A stretch of 64,000 bases of DNA, from positions 3,891,001-3,955,000 of the forward strand of contig CP054184.1 in the NCBI GenBank assembly GCA_015709715.1, given 5' to 3'. The notes below the pieces were generated by a model, which had not been told where the DNA came from, ran no database searches, and saw nothing but the letters and a program-made list of their open reading frames with translations. Below are positions 36,954 to 44,589 of this stretch, piece after piece. The stretch comes from Nitrospira sp. (GTDB taxonomy: Bacteria > Nitrospirota > Nitrospiria > Nitrospirales > Nitrospiraceae). Position 1 is the first letter of the stretch, and the number at the start of each line of letters is the position of its first letter. The translations under genes and the position numbers were made by a program.

Positions 36954-37421
36954 CTAGTCACTCGGCGGTTCGAAATGGCCAGGAGGCCGTGATTGCCAGG
37001 GTACCGTCGCCTGTTTGGATTGCTTCACCAGGCCTCGCAGGTTGACCTCCGCCGCCCGCAAGAGTTTGGGGTCCCCGGCTTGGATGAGGGCGGTCAGCAA
37101 GACATAGAGAGAACGATCATAGCCGGCTGCCAGAACGATCCGGTCCAGAACAGGATCGGCCCCCGTCAAGGCCTGAATTGGGGAACCCTCTTCATCGTCC
37201 TGGCAGAGAAGGGTCAAATCCGAGGGAGAGATGCAGAGCCAGGAGAGAGAAATCTGGAGTCCGGCAGCCAGTGATTGGAGTGTTGAGAAGTTGGGGTCAA
37301 CCTCTTCCGACTCGATGGCCTCGATAAGCTCGGACGACAGGCCGGTTTTCTCGGCGAGCGCACGTTCGGAGCATTTTTGCGACAGGCGCCAAGCTCGAAC
37401 CAGTGGACCAATGTGTGACAT
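36954..37421 (-). CDS. XRE-type transcriptional regulator
   Basis: In the 155-residue protein, residues about 8-62 form a Cro/CI-type HTH: VRAWRLSQKCSERALAEKTG then LSSELIEAIESEEVDPNFST and LQSLAAGLQISLSWL. The C-terminal 90 residues are helical (VLDRIVLAAGYDRSLYVLLT) and may bind a ligand or dimerise. It is convergent with the OPT transporter (12-bp gap). Its target is unknown. Confidence 0.82.
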   Translation of the reverse strand: MSHIGPLVRAWRLSQKCSERALAEKTGLSSELIEAIESEEVDPNFSTLQSLAAGLQISLSWLCISPSDLTLLCQDDEEGSPIQALTGADPVLDRIVLAAGYDRSLYVLLTALIQAGDPKLLRAAEVNLRGLVKQSKQATVPWQSRPPGHFEPPSD

Positions 37422-37594
37422 GGGACCTGATCTTAATGGAACCGATTGAGGTCCTGCAATGGAGTGAGACTGGATCTGGCGGTTTTGCGCAAGATCAATC
37501 GGTTAGCTCATCAGAGACCGGGTAGAACCATATTGTTGAATCGGGTACAATAGACCGTTACTGTTGTTGTACCTGAGGCGAGGAGGAACAGCCG

Positions 37595-37936
37595 ATGTTA
37601 GGAACCGATATTCGCGGCATCATGGCCGAAGAGGAAGAAGTCCAACGGCGGCAGGAAGCCTTGCAGTCGTTGATGTCGATGCGTGAGAGGCTTCTGCGCG
37701 AGTCCCTTGAGGCACGGATAGAACGGGCCAAGGGTTCCGGTGATTGGACGAATTTATCTCGTGCAGAATGTGCCAGTATTTACAAACAGGAGCGCGTCCA
37801 TCTTCGCGCACAACTCGAACAATTGAAGGCTGAGCGCGATCGGACCCGAGGAAAACTCTCCGCGCTCAGACGAGCCAAGGCGCGGGCTCAGCGCATTCGT
37901 GCGGCTGAGGCTGCATCCGGCAAGAAGCGCAAATAG
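37595..37936 (+). CDS. 113-residue basic coiled-coil protein
   Basis: The protein is almost all helix: EEEEVQRRQEALQSLMSMRE at the N-terminus and RVHLRAQLEQLKAERDRTRG then KLSALRRAKARAQRIRAAEA, ending GKKRK. The middle (NLSRAECASIYKQERVHLR) is less charged. The ATG follows GAGGAGGAAC and a -10-like TACAAT lies at 37546-37551. It may bind nucleic acid through the basic end. Family unknown. A strong hairpin overlaps its stop codon. Confidence 0.65.
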   Translation: MLGTDIRGIMAEEEEVQRRQEALQSLMSMRERLLRESLEARIERAKGSGDWTNLSRAECASIYKQERVHLRAQLEQLKAERDRTRGKLSALRRAKARAQRIRAAEAASGKKRK

Positions 37937-37964
37937 CTCGACGTGGAAGAGGGGTCGAGCTATT
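37932..37964 (+). terminator. Long-stem hairpin across the stop codon
   Basis: AATAGCTCGAC (37932-37942) pairs perfectly with GTCGAGCTATT (37954-37964) across an 11-base loop. It includes the TAG stop of the 113-residue gene. No T run follows, so it could be a rho-dependent stop or an mRNA stabiliser. The methyltransferase gene begins about 45 bp later. Confidence 0.5.
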
Positions 37965-38009
37965 CGCAGCAGGCCCCTCTTTGCCTCTATCTCCTACCAC
38001 GGTTCGCTG

Positions 38010-38816
38010 TTGGCTGCCCCACTTCGCACCATTTCCCGCCGTCAGATTCAGTATATTCGGGAGCTGCTCTCCACAAAGCGGACTCGCGATCAGGAAGGAG
38101 TATTCGTGCTCGAAGGAGCCAAACCTATCCTGGAACTGCTCCGGTCGGCACCGGACCAAGTCGTCGAGGTCGTTGTCACCAGCAATTTTCTTGATCGTCA
38201 CACGTCGTCGGAACGGAAGCAGGTGCTCGAAGCAAGCGGCAGGGTGTATTCCTGTCCGATGGAACGGTTTTCGCCATTGTCGGATGTAGACTCGTCACAA
38301 GGAATTCTGGCGCTCGTGCGCCGGCCTACCTGGGATCAGCAGACGATCTTGGCACGACCCAGGCTGTTGGGCGTCTACGGTGACCGGCTGCAAGACCCAA
38401 CGAACCTAGGGTCTATCATTCGTACAGCGGCTGCGTTGGATATCGGAGGATTGTGGCTGACGGCTCATTCAGTGGATGTATTCAATCCCAAGGTGGTTCG
38501 GGCCACCGCTGGAACTTTGTTTCGCCTTCCCATTTTTCTTCACGCGGAATTGCAAGATTTGGTTCAAGCAGGGTGCACGGTGCTGGCGGCCGATTCCGCC
38601 CACCGAGACAGTATTTCCTTGCGATCGATCCACTCTCTTCCGGCGAGGACCATCGTCGCCTTGGGCAGCGAGGGGCAGGGGCTGTCGCCCGCTACGCTTC
38701 AGGCGGCGCGGACACGGCTCACCGTTCCTTTGCGGAAAGGGGTGGAGTCCCTCAATGTTGCCGCCGCTGCTGCCATGATTCTGTACCACTTGTCCGGGCT
38801 TCCGTCTTCCCGTTGA
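38010..38816 (+). CDS. TrmH/SpoU-family RNA 2'-O-methyltransferase
   Basis: An N-terminal substrate-binding domain (RRQIQYIRELLSTKRTRDQE then GVFVLEGAKPILELL) precedes the knotted SPOUT domain. Motif 1 is YGDRLQDPTNLGSIIRTAAA, motif 2 VALGSEGQGLSPATLQAAR, and motif 3 VPLRKGVESLNVAAAAAMIL. This is the form of RlmB/TsnR-like enzymes that methylate rRNA or tRNA ribose. No ATG fits; TTG 38010 gives 268 residues, typical for the family, though the frame is open back to 37899. The exact target nucleotide is unknown. Confidence 0.85.
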   Translation: MAAPLRTISRRQIQYIRELLSTKRTRDQEGVFVLEGAKPILELLRSAPDQVVEVVVTSNFLDRHTSSERKQVLEASGRVYSCPMERFSPLSDVDSSQGILALVRRPTWDQQTILARPRLLGVYGDRLQDPTNLGSIIRTAAALDIGGLWLTAHSVDVFNPKVVRATAGTLFRLPIFLHAELQDLVQAGCTVLAADSAHRDSISLRSIHSLPARTIVALGSEGQGLSPATLQAARTRLTVPLRKGVESLNVAAAAAMILYHLSGLPSSR

Positions 38817-38853
38817 TGGGTTCAAAAGAATTTCGCCGCCTTCGCAGTAGGTG

Positions 38854-39939
38854 CTACTGAGTACTGACCTGCTGCAGCCTTCTGAAGTGTTCGTTCAAAC
38901 TCTTGGCAATCAGAGCATGACCGAGTTCATTCCAATGCGCGTCGGACGCGGATACGTCGAGTCCATTTGCCTCTGCATTACGAACCGCATCCGGCACGTC
39001 CTTCCAGAACTGGATTTGATGATGAGAGGAAATTTGTTCAAACGCGGTGCTGTAGGGCTCATCACGATCGCAGTTGAACGCGTAGAGAGGGACGTTGCCA
39101 ATGCGGCGCCGTACCATGCCCATCAGCTCATCGGTGGTCTGAACTGAGCGAGCGAATCCGGGATGCGCAAATCTTGCGCGATCGATCTGGAACTCGATGG
39201 ATTCAAAGGGCCCCCTGGCGCGCAAGCGATCAACCCTACTAACAATAAAATAGAGGAACCGGCTGTGCCGTTGAATCCATTCCCTGGCTTGCACTCCGCT
39301 TGGTTTCGGGGAGCGCAAAACCGGGCGACCATTTTCCCAGTAGGGTCGGATCCAGCCGTTATTGTTGAGCGAGCTGGCCATCTCCAAGGCGTGATCGTTA
39401 TTGATGAAGTCATTACTGCAGAATTGCCACAGCACCATGGTGGGCCGTATCGTGTCGAAGACTTCATCGAGAAGAAGGTATTCCTGCAGCGTGCCGTACC
39501 CGCCGGTTCCATAGGCAAATGTCTCCACGCCGAGCAGGTCGCTTAGTAAGGCGTAATAGGTCCTGTCATTGGACACCGCCGTTGCATGGGTAAAGGAATC
39601 ACCAATGACCAGCATCTTCGGCTTGGTGGACCGCAGATCGCCGTATGTGCGGAAGCCCAACAGGCCTTGGGTCCGATGAACGTGGTAGGGTTGTCCACGC
39701 AAGGTGTGTTCTTCGAGGTCCTGCCCGTAGTGCTCCGTCGCACGCCATCCCAACTTCGAATCCATTGTGATGGGTCCGATGCGCGCAGGAGATTCAAAAA
39801 ATGGAATGTCATCGCGGAGCAGGTGGACCGCACGGATAGCCAATTCGCCAAGGATTAGGCAGAGGAGAATAGAACCAAGACCTGCAATCGTAAGACCGGC
39901 GACCAAGACTCTGCGCCGGGGCTGCACCTGTTGGGCCAT
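38854..39939 (-). CDS. Membrane-anchored SGNH/GDSL hydrolase
   Basis: ATG 39939 (MAQQVQPRRRVLVAGLTIAG) gives a 361-residue protein with one N-terminal membrane helix (VAGLTIAGLGSILLCLILGE). SGNH blocks are visible: MLVIGDSFTHATAVSND (block I Ser), TGGYGTLQEYLLLDE (Gly block), LWQFCSNDFINN (Asn block), and ASDAHWNELGHALIAKSL (Asp and His of block V). Such proteins deacylate lipids or sugars at the outside of the membrane. Substrate unknown. It is convergent with the methyltransferase gene. Confidence 0.8.
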   Translation of the reverse strand: MAQQVQPRRRVLVAGLTIAGLGSILLCLILGELAIRAVHLLRDDIPFFESPARIGPITMDSKLGWRATEHYGQDLEEHTLRGQPYHVHRTQGLLGFRTYGDLRSTKPKMLVIGDSFTHATAVSNDRTYYALLSDLLGVETFAYGTGGYGTLQEYLLLDEVFDTIRPTMVLWQFCSNDFINNDHALEMASSLNNNGWIRPYWENGRPVLRSPKPSGVQAREWIQRHSRFLYFIVSRVDRLRARGPFESIEFQIDRARFAHPGFARSVQTTDELMGMVRRRIGNVPLYAFNCDRDEPYSTAFEQISSHHQIQFWKDVPDAVRNAEANGLDVSASDAHWNELGHALIAKSLNEHFRRLQQVSTQ

Positions 39940-40078
39940 GGAGAAGTTCCGTAGTCTTGGAGTGAAGTATATAACGCCCAGCGGCAATTCCCAACATGTC
40001 CTAAGAAAAAATCCGTGAGCAGTATGCGCTTAGGGGCCACGTTGCTATGTGGGCGACTTCTCTACAGCGGAATGGGAT

Positions 40079-40097
40079 ATGGTGCCGAGGGACAGAA
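40079..40097. repeat. Left copy of the 19-bp end repeat
   Basis: ATGGTGCCGAGGGACAGAA matches 52747-52765 exactly. On the minus strand it equals the last bases of a tRNA (CCTCGGCACCA). The next bases (GACGCACC) no longer match a tRNA T-arm. Confidence 0.7.
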
Positions 40098-40898
40098 GAC
40101 GCACCATCACTTCGATATGCTCCAAGTTGTTGGATTCCCACAGGGTGCCCCTTGGGTCAGAATCGAAAAGTGTAGCGATTCACCATCGTTTCTTGTAGCT
40201 GTCCGGAGTGCCCAACCGCAAGCCTTATACCACCCATCAGCAGGCTGGAGTCAAGGTAGTCCCTAAGGGGGGGCGTAAGGGCGGAACGTAAGGGCCGATA
40301 TGATCGGCAGGGCACCTGTAAACACGATTTGCTCAGGTAGAAAAATCTGTTGGCCTATACGCTCCAACATCGGCCCGACGTTCCCCCCATGCCATCGGCC
40401 CATCATTAAATTCTTCCGCAGGCGCACGCATCCCACTCTCAAATCGCAGCCTCCATGGGGCATCATCCTTGCCTACGCCCATAGTTACGCCGATAGTTAC
40501 GCCTACAACGCCGTTCGGGTGCATGGGCGGAGTCGCTGGTCGGTCGTATCTGCCGAAGCTCTGGCTGAGGCCATAGCCAATTGGGTTCAAGAAGGCAACC
40601 CTTCCACTGTTGGAACCGTTCCAGCGGCGCAGACGCCTCCAGCCGTGAGGTGATTCCACTCCCTCACTCAATCCACCTCAGCAATCTTTCCACCTCTGCA
40701 GTTGATCCACCCTTGGAAGCTTTTCAGCCTATTCAGAAATCGTCTCCGTTTTAACCTTTCTGAACTCGTTGAAATCGCGAAGGGCGATCCCCTCGCTTTC
40801 TGCTATTCAGTATACAGTTGATTATTGAATAGAAGCGTGATACCTTTCCGCATAGCATGAACCAGACCGCAACGGTCAACCACCTGGAGGCAAGCACC
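40098..40898. other. No supported gene
   Basis: Short open frames occur on both strands but overlap each other and have no ribosome sites or recognisable motifs. An 11-bp direct repeat (ATAGTTACGCC) lies at 40481-40491 and 40493-40503. The last 100 bases before the recombinase are AT-rich (GTATACAGTTGATTATTGAA) and probably hold its promoter. Confidence 0.5.
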
Positions 40899-41504
40899 AT
40901 GAGCCACAGCAGCACGAAGCGAGTCGCCTTGTACGCCAGAGTTTCCACTGACGGCCAGAGCGTTGAGAACCAACTGCGAGAGCTTCGAGAAGTGGCAAGG
41001 CGGCATGGATGGGAGATCGTTGGAGAGTTCGTAGACCGTGGAATATCAGGCGCGAAAGGCCGAGACCAGCGCCCTCAGTTCAACGCTATCCTCAACGGCG
41101 TGGCCAGGAAGGACTTCGACCTTGTTGCGGCGTGGTCAGTGGATCGCTTAGGTCGTAGCCTTCAACATCTGATCGGTTTCCTCAACGAACTACATGCGAA
41201 GAAGGTGGATCTCTATCTTCATCAGCAAGGCATCGACACAACCACACCAGCAGGCAAGGCCATGTTCTCCATGTTGGGCGTCTTTGGTGAGTTCGAGCGC
41301 AGCATGATTCAAGAGCGCGTTCGCGCAGGCCTTAAGCGAGCAGTGGCGCAAGGCAAGGTGCTGGGCAGGCCGATGATCAATGGAGAGGTTGAGCAGCGAG
41401 TGCATGTGCTTCGAGCGAAGGGGTATGGAATGATCAAGATTGCGAAGGAAGTTGGCATTGGTGTTGGAACGGTTGTCCGGATGGTAAAGGCCACACACGT
41501 CTAG
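40899..41504 (+). CDS. Serine recombinase (resolvase/invertase type)
   Basis: ATG 40899 has GGAGG eight bases upstream. The 201-residue protein has the catalytic serine in VALYARVSTDGQSVENQL, then FVDRGISGAKGRDQRPQF, VAAWSVDRLGRSLQHLI, and MFSMLGVFGEFERSMIQERV, all standard for small serine recombinases. The C-terminus has a short HTH (YGMIKIAKEVGIGVGTVVRM). It probably resolves multimers or inverts a segment of the element rather than integrating it, as a separate tyrosine integrase is present. Confidence 0.92.
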   Translation: MSHSSTKRVALYARVSTDGQSVENQLRELREVARRHGWEIVGEFVDRGISGAKGRDQRPQFNAILNGVARKDFDLVAAWSVDRLGRSLQHLIGFLNELHAKKVDLYLHQQGIDTTTPAGKAMFSMLGVFGEFERSMIQERVRAGLKRAVAQGKVLGRPMINGEVEQRVHVLRAKGYGMIKIAKEVGIGVGTVVRMVKATHV

Positions 41505-41533
41505 TAGGCAACCAGGACGAAAGAGGATACAGA

Positions 41534-41743
41534 ATGGACAACCCACAAGATGTGCAGAAGAGGAAGCCTCGATGGGGCCGGATGCTCCTCATTGCCGCTT
41601 TCATTGGCGCGTTCTTCGCAGGCATTGAAGGTGGGACGAGCAAGGGACTGGAGCATATCTTGGTCGGAGGCTTTCTCGGCGTTCTGGCGTTCCTCATTGC
41701 GGTGATCATTATTCACACCAACGACGGCTTCAGTGGTCGTTAG
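41534..41743 (+). CDS. Small two-span membrane protein
   Basis: The 69-residue protein has two hydrophobic segments, MLLIAAFIGAFFAGIEGG and HILVGGFLGVLAFLIAVIII, joined by a short glycine/lysine turn, with a basic N-terminus (VQKRKPRWGR). It lies 29 bp after the recombinase. Small membrane proteins near recombinases sometimes act as holins or exclusion proteins, but there is no direct sign of that here. Confidence 0.6.
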   Translation: MDNPQDVQKRKPRWGRMLLIAAFIGAFFAGIEGGTSKGLEHILVGGFLGVLAFLIAVIIIHTNDGFSGR

Positions 41744-42048
41744 GGAACTAGCAAGGCGACTGGGTCAATCTCCCAGGCTTACCCAAGGCCAACCAAATAC
41801 ACTACTGAAGTATAATTAGGCTGTCCTACATACCTAGACTGCCTCCAATCAACCCTCCCTCCCAGAAGCCACAATCCCAGCTCTTCTCCCTGTTCGTCGC
41901 TCATAATGCCAGCCAGAGGCCTTCCTAGGTCGGTTCTTGGCGAACCTCCAAGAGGCCTTCCGACTCAGTTCCCTGTGAGCGACAAAGAGCGTTGTTGAGA
42001 ATCTTCTCAAAGAGCCTCGAACTCGCTGCTCTGAAAGAAGGTACCTGG

Positions 42049-42428
42049 CTGTGCGGGAATTACCCACTACCATAGGAGCCCCAAAGCGTTCCAGTACTGT
42101 GCGGATTTAAGTCGCATCTTAGGAGATAGGAACATGGGGCTTCGCCTGCGCGACGTTTCACACAGGAAGACGCAGAATGCCGGGGTCGGTCTGACGACCT
42201 CCTGGGTCGGTTCATACCGAACCTCCTGTTCTCTGCGTATTTACAAGTGGTTGTGCAGCTTTTCCGATTCAACCACCACCATAGGAGAGAGGGCTGTGCA
42301 TGAATTAAGTCCGATCATAGAAGGGAGGAACCTGGTCGGCTGGGTCAGCTGTGCTGGAATTAAGTCGTACCATAGGAGCCCCCAAAGCGTTTCAGGGCTG
42401 TGCAGGGAATAACCTACGATCTTAGGAG
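42049..42428 (+). repeat. Five degenerate copies of a 30-bp motif
   Basis: Copies lie at 42049-42078, 42097-42125, 42294-42323, 42349-42378 and 42398-42428. A sixth, longer variant is at 42251-42287. The consensus begins CTGTGCNGGAATTAAGTC and ends ACCATAGGAG. Copies 1 and 4 are both followed by CCCCAAAGCGTT and lie exactly 300 bases apart, suggesting a duplicated larger unit. Spacing is irregular, unlike CRISPR. Confidence 0.75.
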
Positions 42429-42580
42429 AGAGGAAGGATTGTTGAGCATCCAGGTCAAGTATTCATGCTCTCACCTTCGTTCTTAATCCCCTGTCATTAG
42501 TTTCTTCGCCGTTTCTGCAACCACAACCAACCATCAGCAAGGAGCATCATTCGGAACAGACGAACAACAACAGCACAAAC

Positions 42581-42627
42581 CGACCACTGAGCTCGTAGAA
42601 CGACCACTGAGTTCGAAGAACGACCAC
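42581..42627 (+). repeat. 20-bp tandem repeat upstream of an HTH gene
   Basis: The unit CGACCACTGAGYTCGWAGAA is present at 42581-42600 and 42601-42620, with CGACCAC starting a third copy at 42621. It sits 33 bp before the ATG of the HTH gene and has the look of an iteron or operator. Confidence 0.7.
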
Positions 42628-42659
42628 GACTGAATAACAACATGCACGAAGGAGTAACA

Positions 42660-42989
42660 ATGGATAATGAAACACTCTCAAAGATTGTCGAAATGGTCCT
42701 TGGTCGGCGCTTCCGATCTAGGACGGAGCTCGCCACCTACATCGGGGTTGATGTCAGCTACATCTCAAGGATCTGTCGGACGGCTGTCCAGCGGGGCATG
42801 GTCGATCCCAAGGAATGGCAGGATAGCTTTCGCACAGGGCGGTGCGGTCATCGAGGGAAGAATAAGAAACCGCGTGTGAACGCCCATGGCAGAACGGCTG
42901 AGAAGGTGAAGCAGGCACTCGCCCTGAAGGAAGGTCGTCAGACCGACACGGAAGGCGGGGTCAAGGCCGACCAAGGAGACCAACCCTAG
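42660..42989 (+). CDS. Small HTH-like protein
   Basis: ATG 42660 has AAGGAG six bases upstream. The 109-residue protein shows SRTELATYIGVDVSYISRIC then RTAVQRGMVDPKEWQDSF, a helix-turn-helix followed by a K-E-W motif. The gene at 43985 has the same pattern (SPDEMAKAYSRPRAWAMQFR then ITKEEWKAAF), so the two are probably paralogues. The C-terminal half is Lys/Gly-rich (GHRGKNKKPRVNAHGRTAEK). It may bind the 20-bp tandem repeats just upstream. Confidence 0.65.
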   Translation: MDNETLSKIVEMVLGRRFRSRTELATYIGVDVSYISRICRTAVQRGMVDPKEWQDSFRTGRCGHRGKNKKPRVNAHGRTAEKVKQALALKEGRQTDTEGGVKADQGDQP

Positions 42990-43154
42990 CTCCAGTCTCA
43001 CGCCAGCGTCACCACAACCTGCTGATTTCCTTACAACCCACATATGGTCCTGGCCTACCCATCAAGACCGTGTTTTAGCCATCCCACAGCCCCTGAAATA
43101 TCAACAAGTTGTGGGCCGGTTTCTGACCACCTGAGAGTCGGTTTACCAACCTCC

Positions 43155-43198
43155 CAGCCCCATGAGGGGGGCAACCAGCCCTGTCGAAGGGCAACCAG
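43155..43198 (+). promoter_or_regulatory. Two tandem CAGCCC-type hairpins
   Basis: The first is CAGCCCC, ATGA loop, GGGGGGCAACCAG. The second (43176-43198) is CAGCCC, TGTCGAA, GGGCAACCAG. The same hairpin type, ending GGGCAA(C/G), recurs at 43956-43976, 44545-44566, 46368-46380 and, inside a coding region, 49876-49896. Here it lies 27 bases before the ATG at 43225 and may act on translation. Confidence 0.6.
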
Positions 43199-43224
43199 AA
43201 AGGACGCCCAAAAGAAATCGCATC

Positions 43225-43683
43225 ATGCCAGCCCCCACCAAGTTTGTGTCAGTCGGTGAATTGCCAACCAGCACCACCAAGAACAAGAAGTCCACCAAGA
43301 AGTCCACCACCAAGAAGTCCACAAAGCCCGTTCAAGTGAGACCACAGCCCCGCGTCTCTGATGAAACCAGAGAGCGCCTCTATCAGGAAGCCCTAGCCTA
43401 TCGAGGATGTGAGGGCATGGCACCGGAGGATGTCCGCCAGTGGGTGGACGAACGGTTAGAAGCCTACCTCTCGAAGCAGCCCTTCTGGTTTGGCCATACG
43501 CAAAAGGCCGACGTTCCACATAGGGCAGCCCATGCTCAGTTCAGAAGGGAACGAGAGGCTGACAAGGGAGTCGTCAGCGACGACAAGGCAAAAGACAAGG
43601 GTAAGTGTTTGTGCCCATGGTGTACTGGGCAGTTACCGAGGTCGTCAGAAGCGACCGACCCAAGGAAAGGAGAATCTGAATGA
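43225..43683 (+). CDS. Unknown lysine-rich protein with a Cys knuckle
   Basis: ATG 43225 begins MPAPTKFVSVGELPTSTTKN. A run of K, S and T follows (NKKSTKKSTTKKSTKPVQ), then a helical region (DETRERLYQEALAYRGCEGM). The end has KGKCLCPWCTGQLPRS, a C-x-C-x2-C knuckle that could bind zinc. The longer frame from 43162 would start inside a hairpin. Its stop overlaps the next ATG. Family unknown; 152 residues. Confidence 0.55.
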   Translation: MPAPTKFVSVGELPTSTTKNKKSTKKSTTKKSTKPVQVRPQPRVSDETRERLYQEALAYRGCEGMAPEDVRQWVDERLEAYLSKQPFWFGHTQKADVPHRAAHAQFRREREADKGVVSDDKAKDKGKCLCPWCTGQLPRSSEATDPRKGESE

Positions 43684-43991
43684 ACGCCCCAAAGGCAAAC
43701 CCAGTCCACGTTGGCCAGACCTTGGTCGATAGCAACGGGGGGCAGCACAGTCCACTGTGGTTTCCCCACAATAAAGTCTTCCTCTGCAGCTGCGGTCAGT
43801 GGGGCTGCTTCAGGACCATCCCTGCAATCGGCCTCCAGCGTCTTGAGGAGCATGTCCAGAAGTGCTGCGAAGCACTCGGTGCGAGCGACGCAGGGAGTCG
43901 TCATGGCGTCGCCTCGACGGATCTCGAAGCTCTTCCGAGAGCGGAAGACGACAAGCAGCCCTGTGAAGGGCAAGGAGCGCCTAGATGCTGA
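43680..43991 (+). CDS. Unknown Cys-rich small protein
   Basis: The 103-residue protein starts in the ATGA overlap with the previous gene. The central part VFLCSCGQWGCFRTIPAIGL then QRLEEHVQKCCEALG has C-x-C-x3-C and a downstream H-x3-C-C, consistent with a zinc site. The tail is low complexity, and the coding DNA there contains paired GTCGTC/GACGAC segments that could fold. Family unknown. Confidence 0.5.
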   Translation: MNAPKANPVHVGQTLVDSNGGQHSPLWFPHNKVFLCSCGQWGCFRTIPAIGLQRLEEHVQKCCEALGASDAGSRHGVASTDLEALPRAEDDKQPCEGQGAPRC

Positions 43992-44428
43992 GCCAAAAGG
44001 ACATTGAGGAAGCCAGCGCCATGCTGCGTGAGTCAATGGCCAACCACAGGCCGGTCAAGAGGCGCACCTATGCAGAATACGAGGAAGAAGAACGGCGGCT
44101 GCACGAAGACCCCTACGGCTGCGGCGGGTCGTTCGGTCGGTGGCTCATTGCTGAGCGAAAGGCCAAGGATCTGGCCGCTAGGAAGAAGGTGGAGCCATTG
44201 GTCAACCCTAAGGGCAGGCGGGGACTGCGGCAGTCTAGGAACGGCCCTCGCGTCCCCTTTGAAACCATCTTGGGCACAATCCAGCACGGAGCCTGGAGGT
44301 CACCCGATGAGATGGCCAAGGCGTACTCAAGGCCTCGCGCATGGGCGATGCAATTCAGGGCTGTGGCGATTGCCCAAGGGTACATCACGAAGGAGGAATG
44401 GAAGGCAGCCTTCAGTGAGCCTTCCTAG
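43985..44428 (+). CDS. HTH-like protein, paralogue of the gene at 42660
   Basis: The 147-residue protein has a helical N-terminus (MLSQKDIEEASAMLRESMAN), a region YEEEERRLHEDPYGCGGSFG, and a C-terminal domain SPDEMAKAYSRPRAWAMQFR, AVAIAQGYITKEEWKAAF that matches the HTH-like core of the 42660 product. A CAGCCC-type hairpin (43956-43976), ending in AAGGAG, lies eight bases before the ATG. The stop is followed 18 bases later by the all-frame stop motif. Confidence 0.6.
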   Translation: MLSQKDIEEASAMLRESMANHRPVKRRTYAEYEEEERRLHEDPYGCGGSFGRWLIAERKAKDLAARKKVEPLVNPKGRRGLRQSRNGPRVPFETILGTIQHGAWRSPDEMAKAYSRPRAWAMQFRAVAIAQGYITKEEWKAAFSEPS

Positions 44429-44446
44429 GCGAAGGCAGCGGCATTG

Positions 44447-44457
44447 TAAGTAAGTAG
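44447..44457 (+). other. All-frame stop cassette
   Basis: TAAGTAAGTAG places TAA, TAA and TAG in the three forward frames. It follows the 43985 gene by 18 bases. The same motif occurs at 45110-45120, with shorter forms at 45673-45679, 46331-46337, 48764-48773 and 49084-49090. Confidence 0.6.
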
Positions 44458-44460
44458 TCA

Positions 44461-44517
44461 GCGGCCCTCAAAAGGGCGAGCGGCCCTCAAAAGGGCGAGC
44501 GGCCCTCAAAAGGGCGA
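44461..44517 (+). repeat. Three tandem copies of a 19-bp hairpin unit
   Basis: GCGGCCCTCAAAAGGGCGA is repeated exactly three times (44461-44479, 44480-44498, 44499-44517). Each unit can form a GCCCT/AGGGC hairpin with a CAAA loop. It lies directly after the all-frame stop cassette and before a further CAGCCC-type hairpin (44545-44566). Confidence 0.85.
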
Positions 44518-44589
44518 GCAGTCAGCAGAAGTAAACCAATCAACCAGCCCCATGAGGGGCAACCAGACCACACAAAGGGAGTAATCATC

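Larger units (their letters stand above)
41744..42659. other. 900-bp non-coding region rich in repeats and hairpins
   Basis: No convincing gene lies here. A TATAAT box at 41811-41816 could start a transcript. An 11-bp direct repeat (AGAGGCCTTCC) flanks the hairpin GGTTCTTGGCGAACC near 41930-41945. A perfect hairpin TTGAGAATCTTCTCAA lies at 41995-42010. A second GGTTC-ATACC-GAACC hairpin is near 42210. The 30-bp repeat family and the 20-bp tandem repeats described separately fill the rest. It may encode a structured RNA or be a replication/partition locus. Confidence 0.55.

Noticed and set aside
40300-40671. Overlapping open frames on both strands
   Set aside because: They overlap head to tail, lack ribosome sites and show no family features.
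42134-42412. A 92-residue plus-strand gene over the repeat block
   Set aside because: It is made of translated repeats, has no recognisable domain, and would use the repeat's TAGGAG as its ribosome site by chance.
42049-42428. A CRISPR array
   Set aside because: Repeat copies are degenerate and irregularly spaced (gaps of 18 to about 170 bases), and no cas genes are present.
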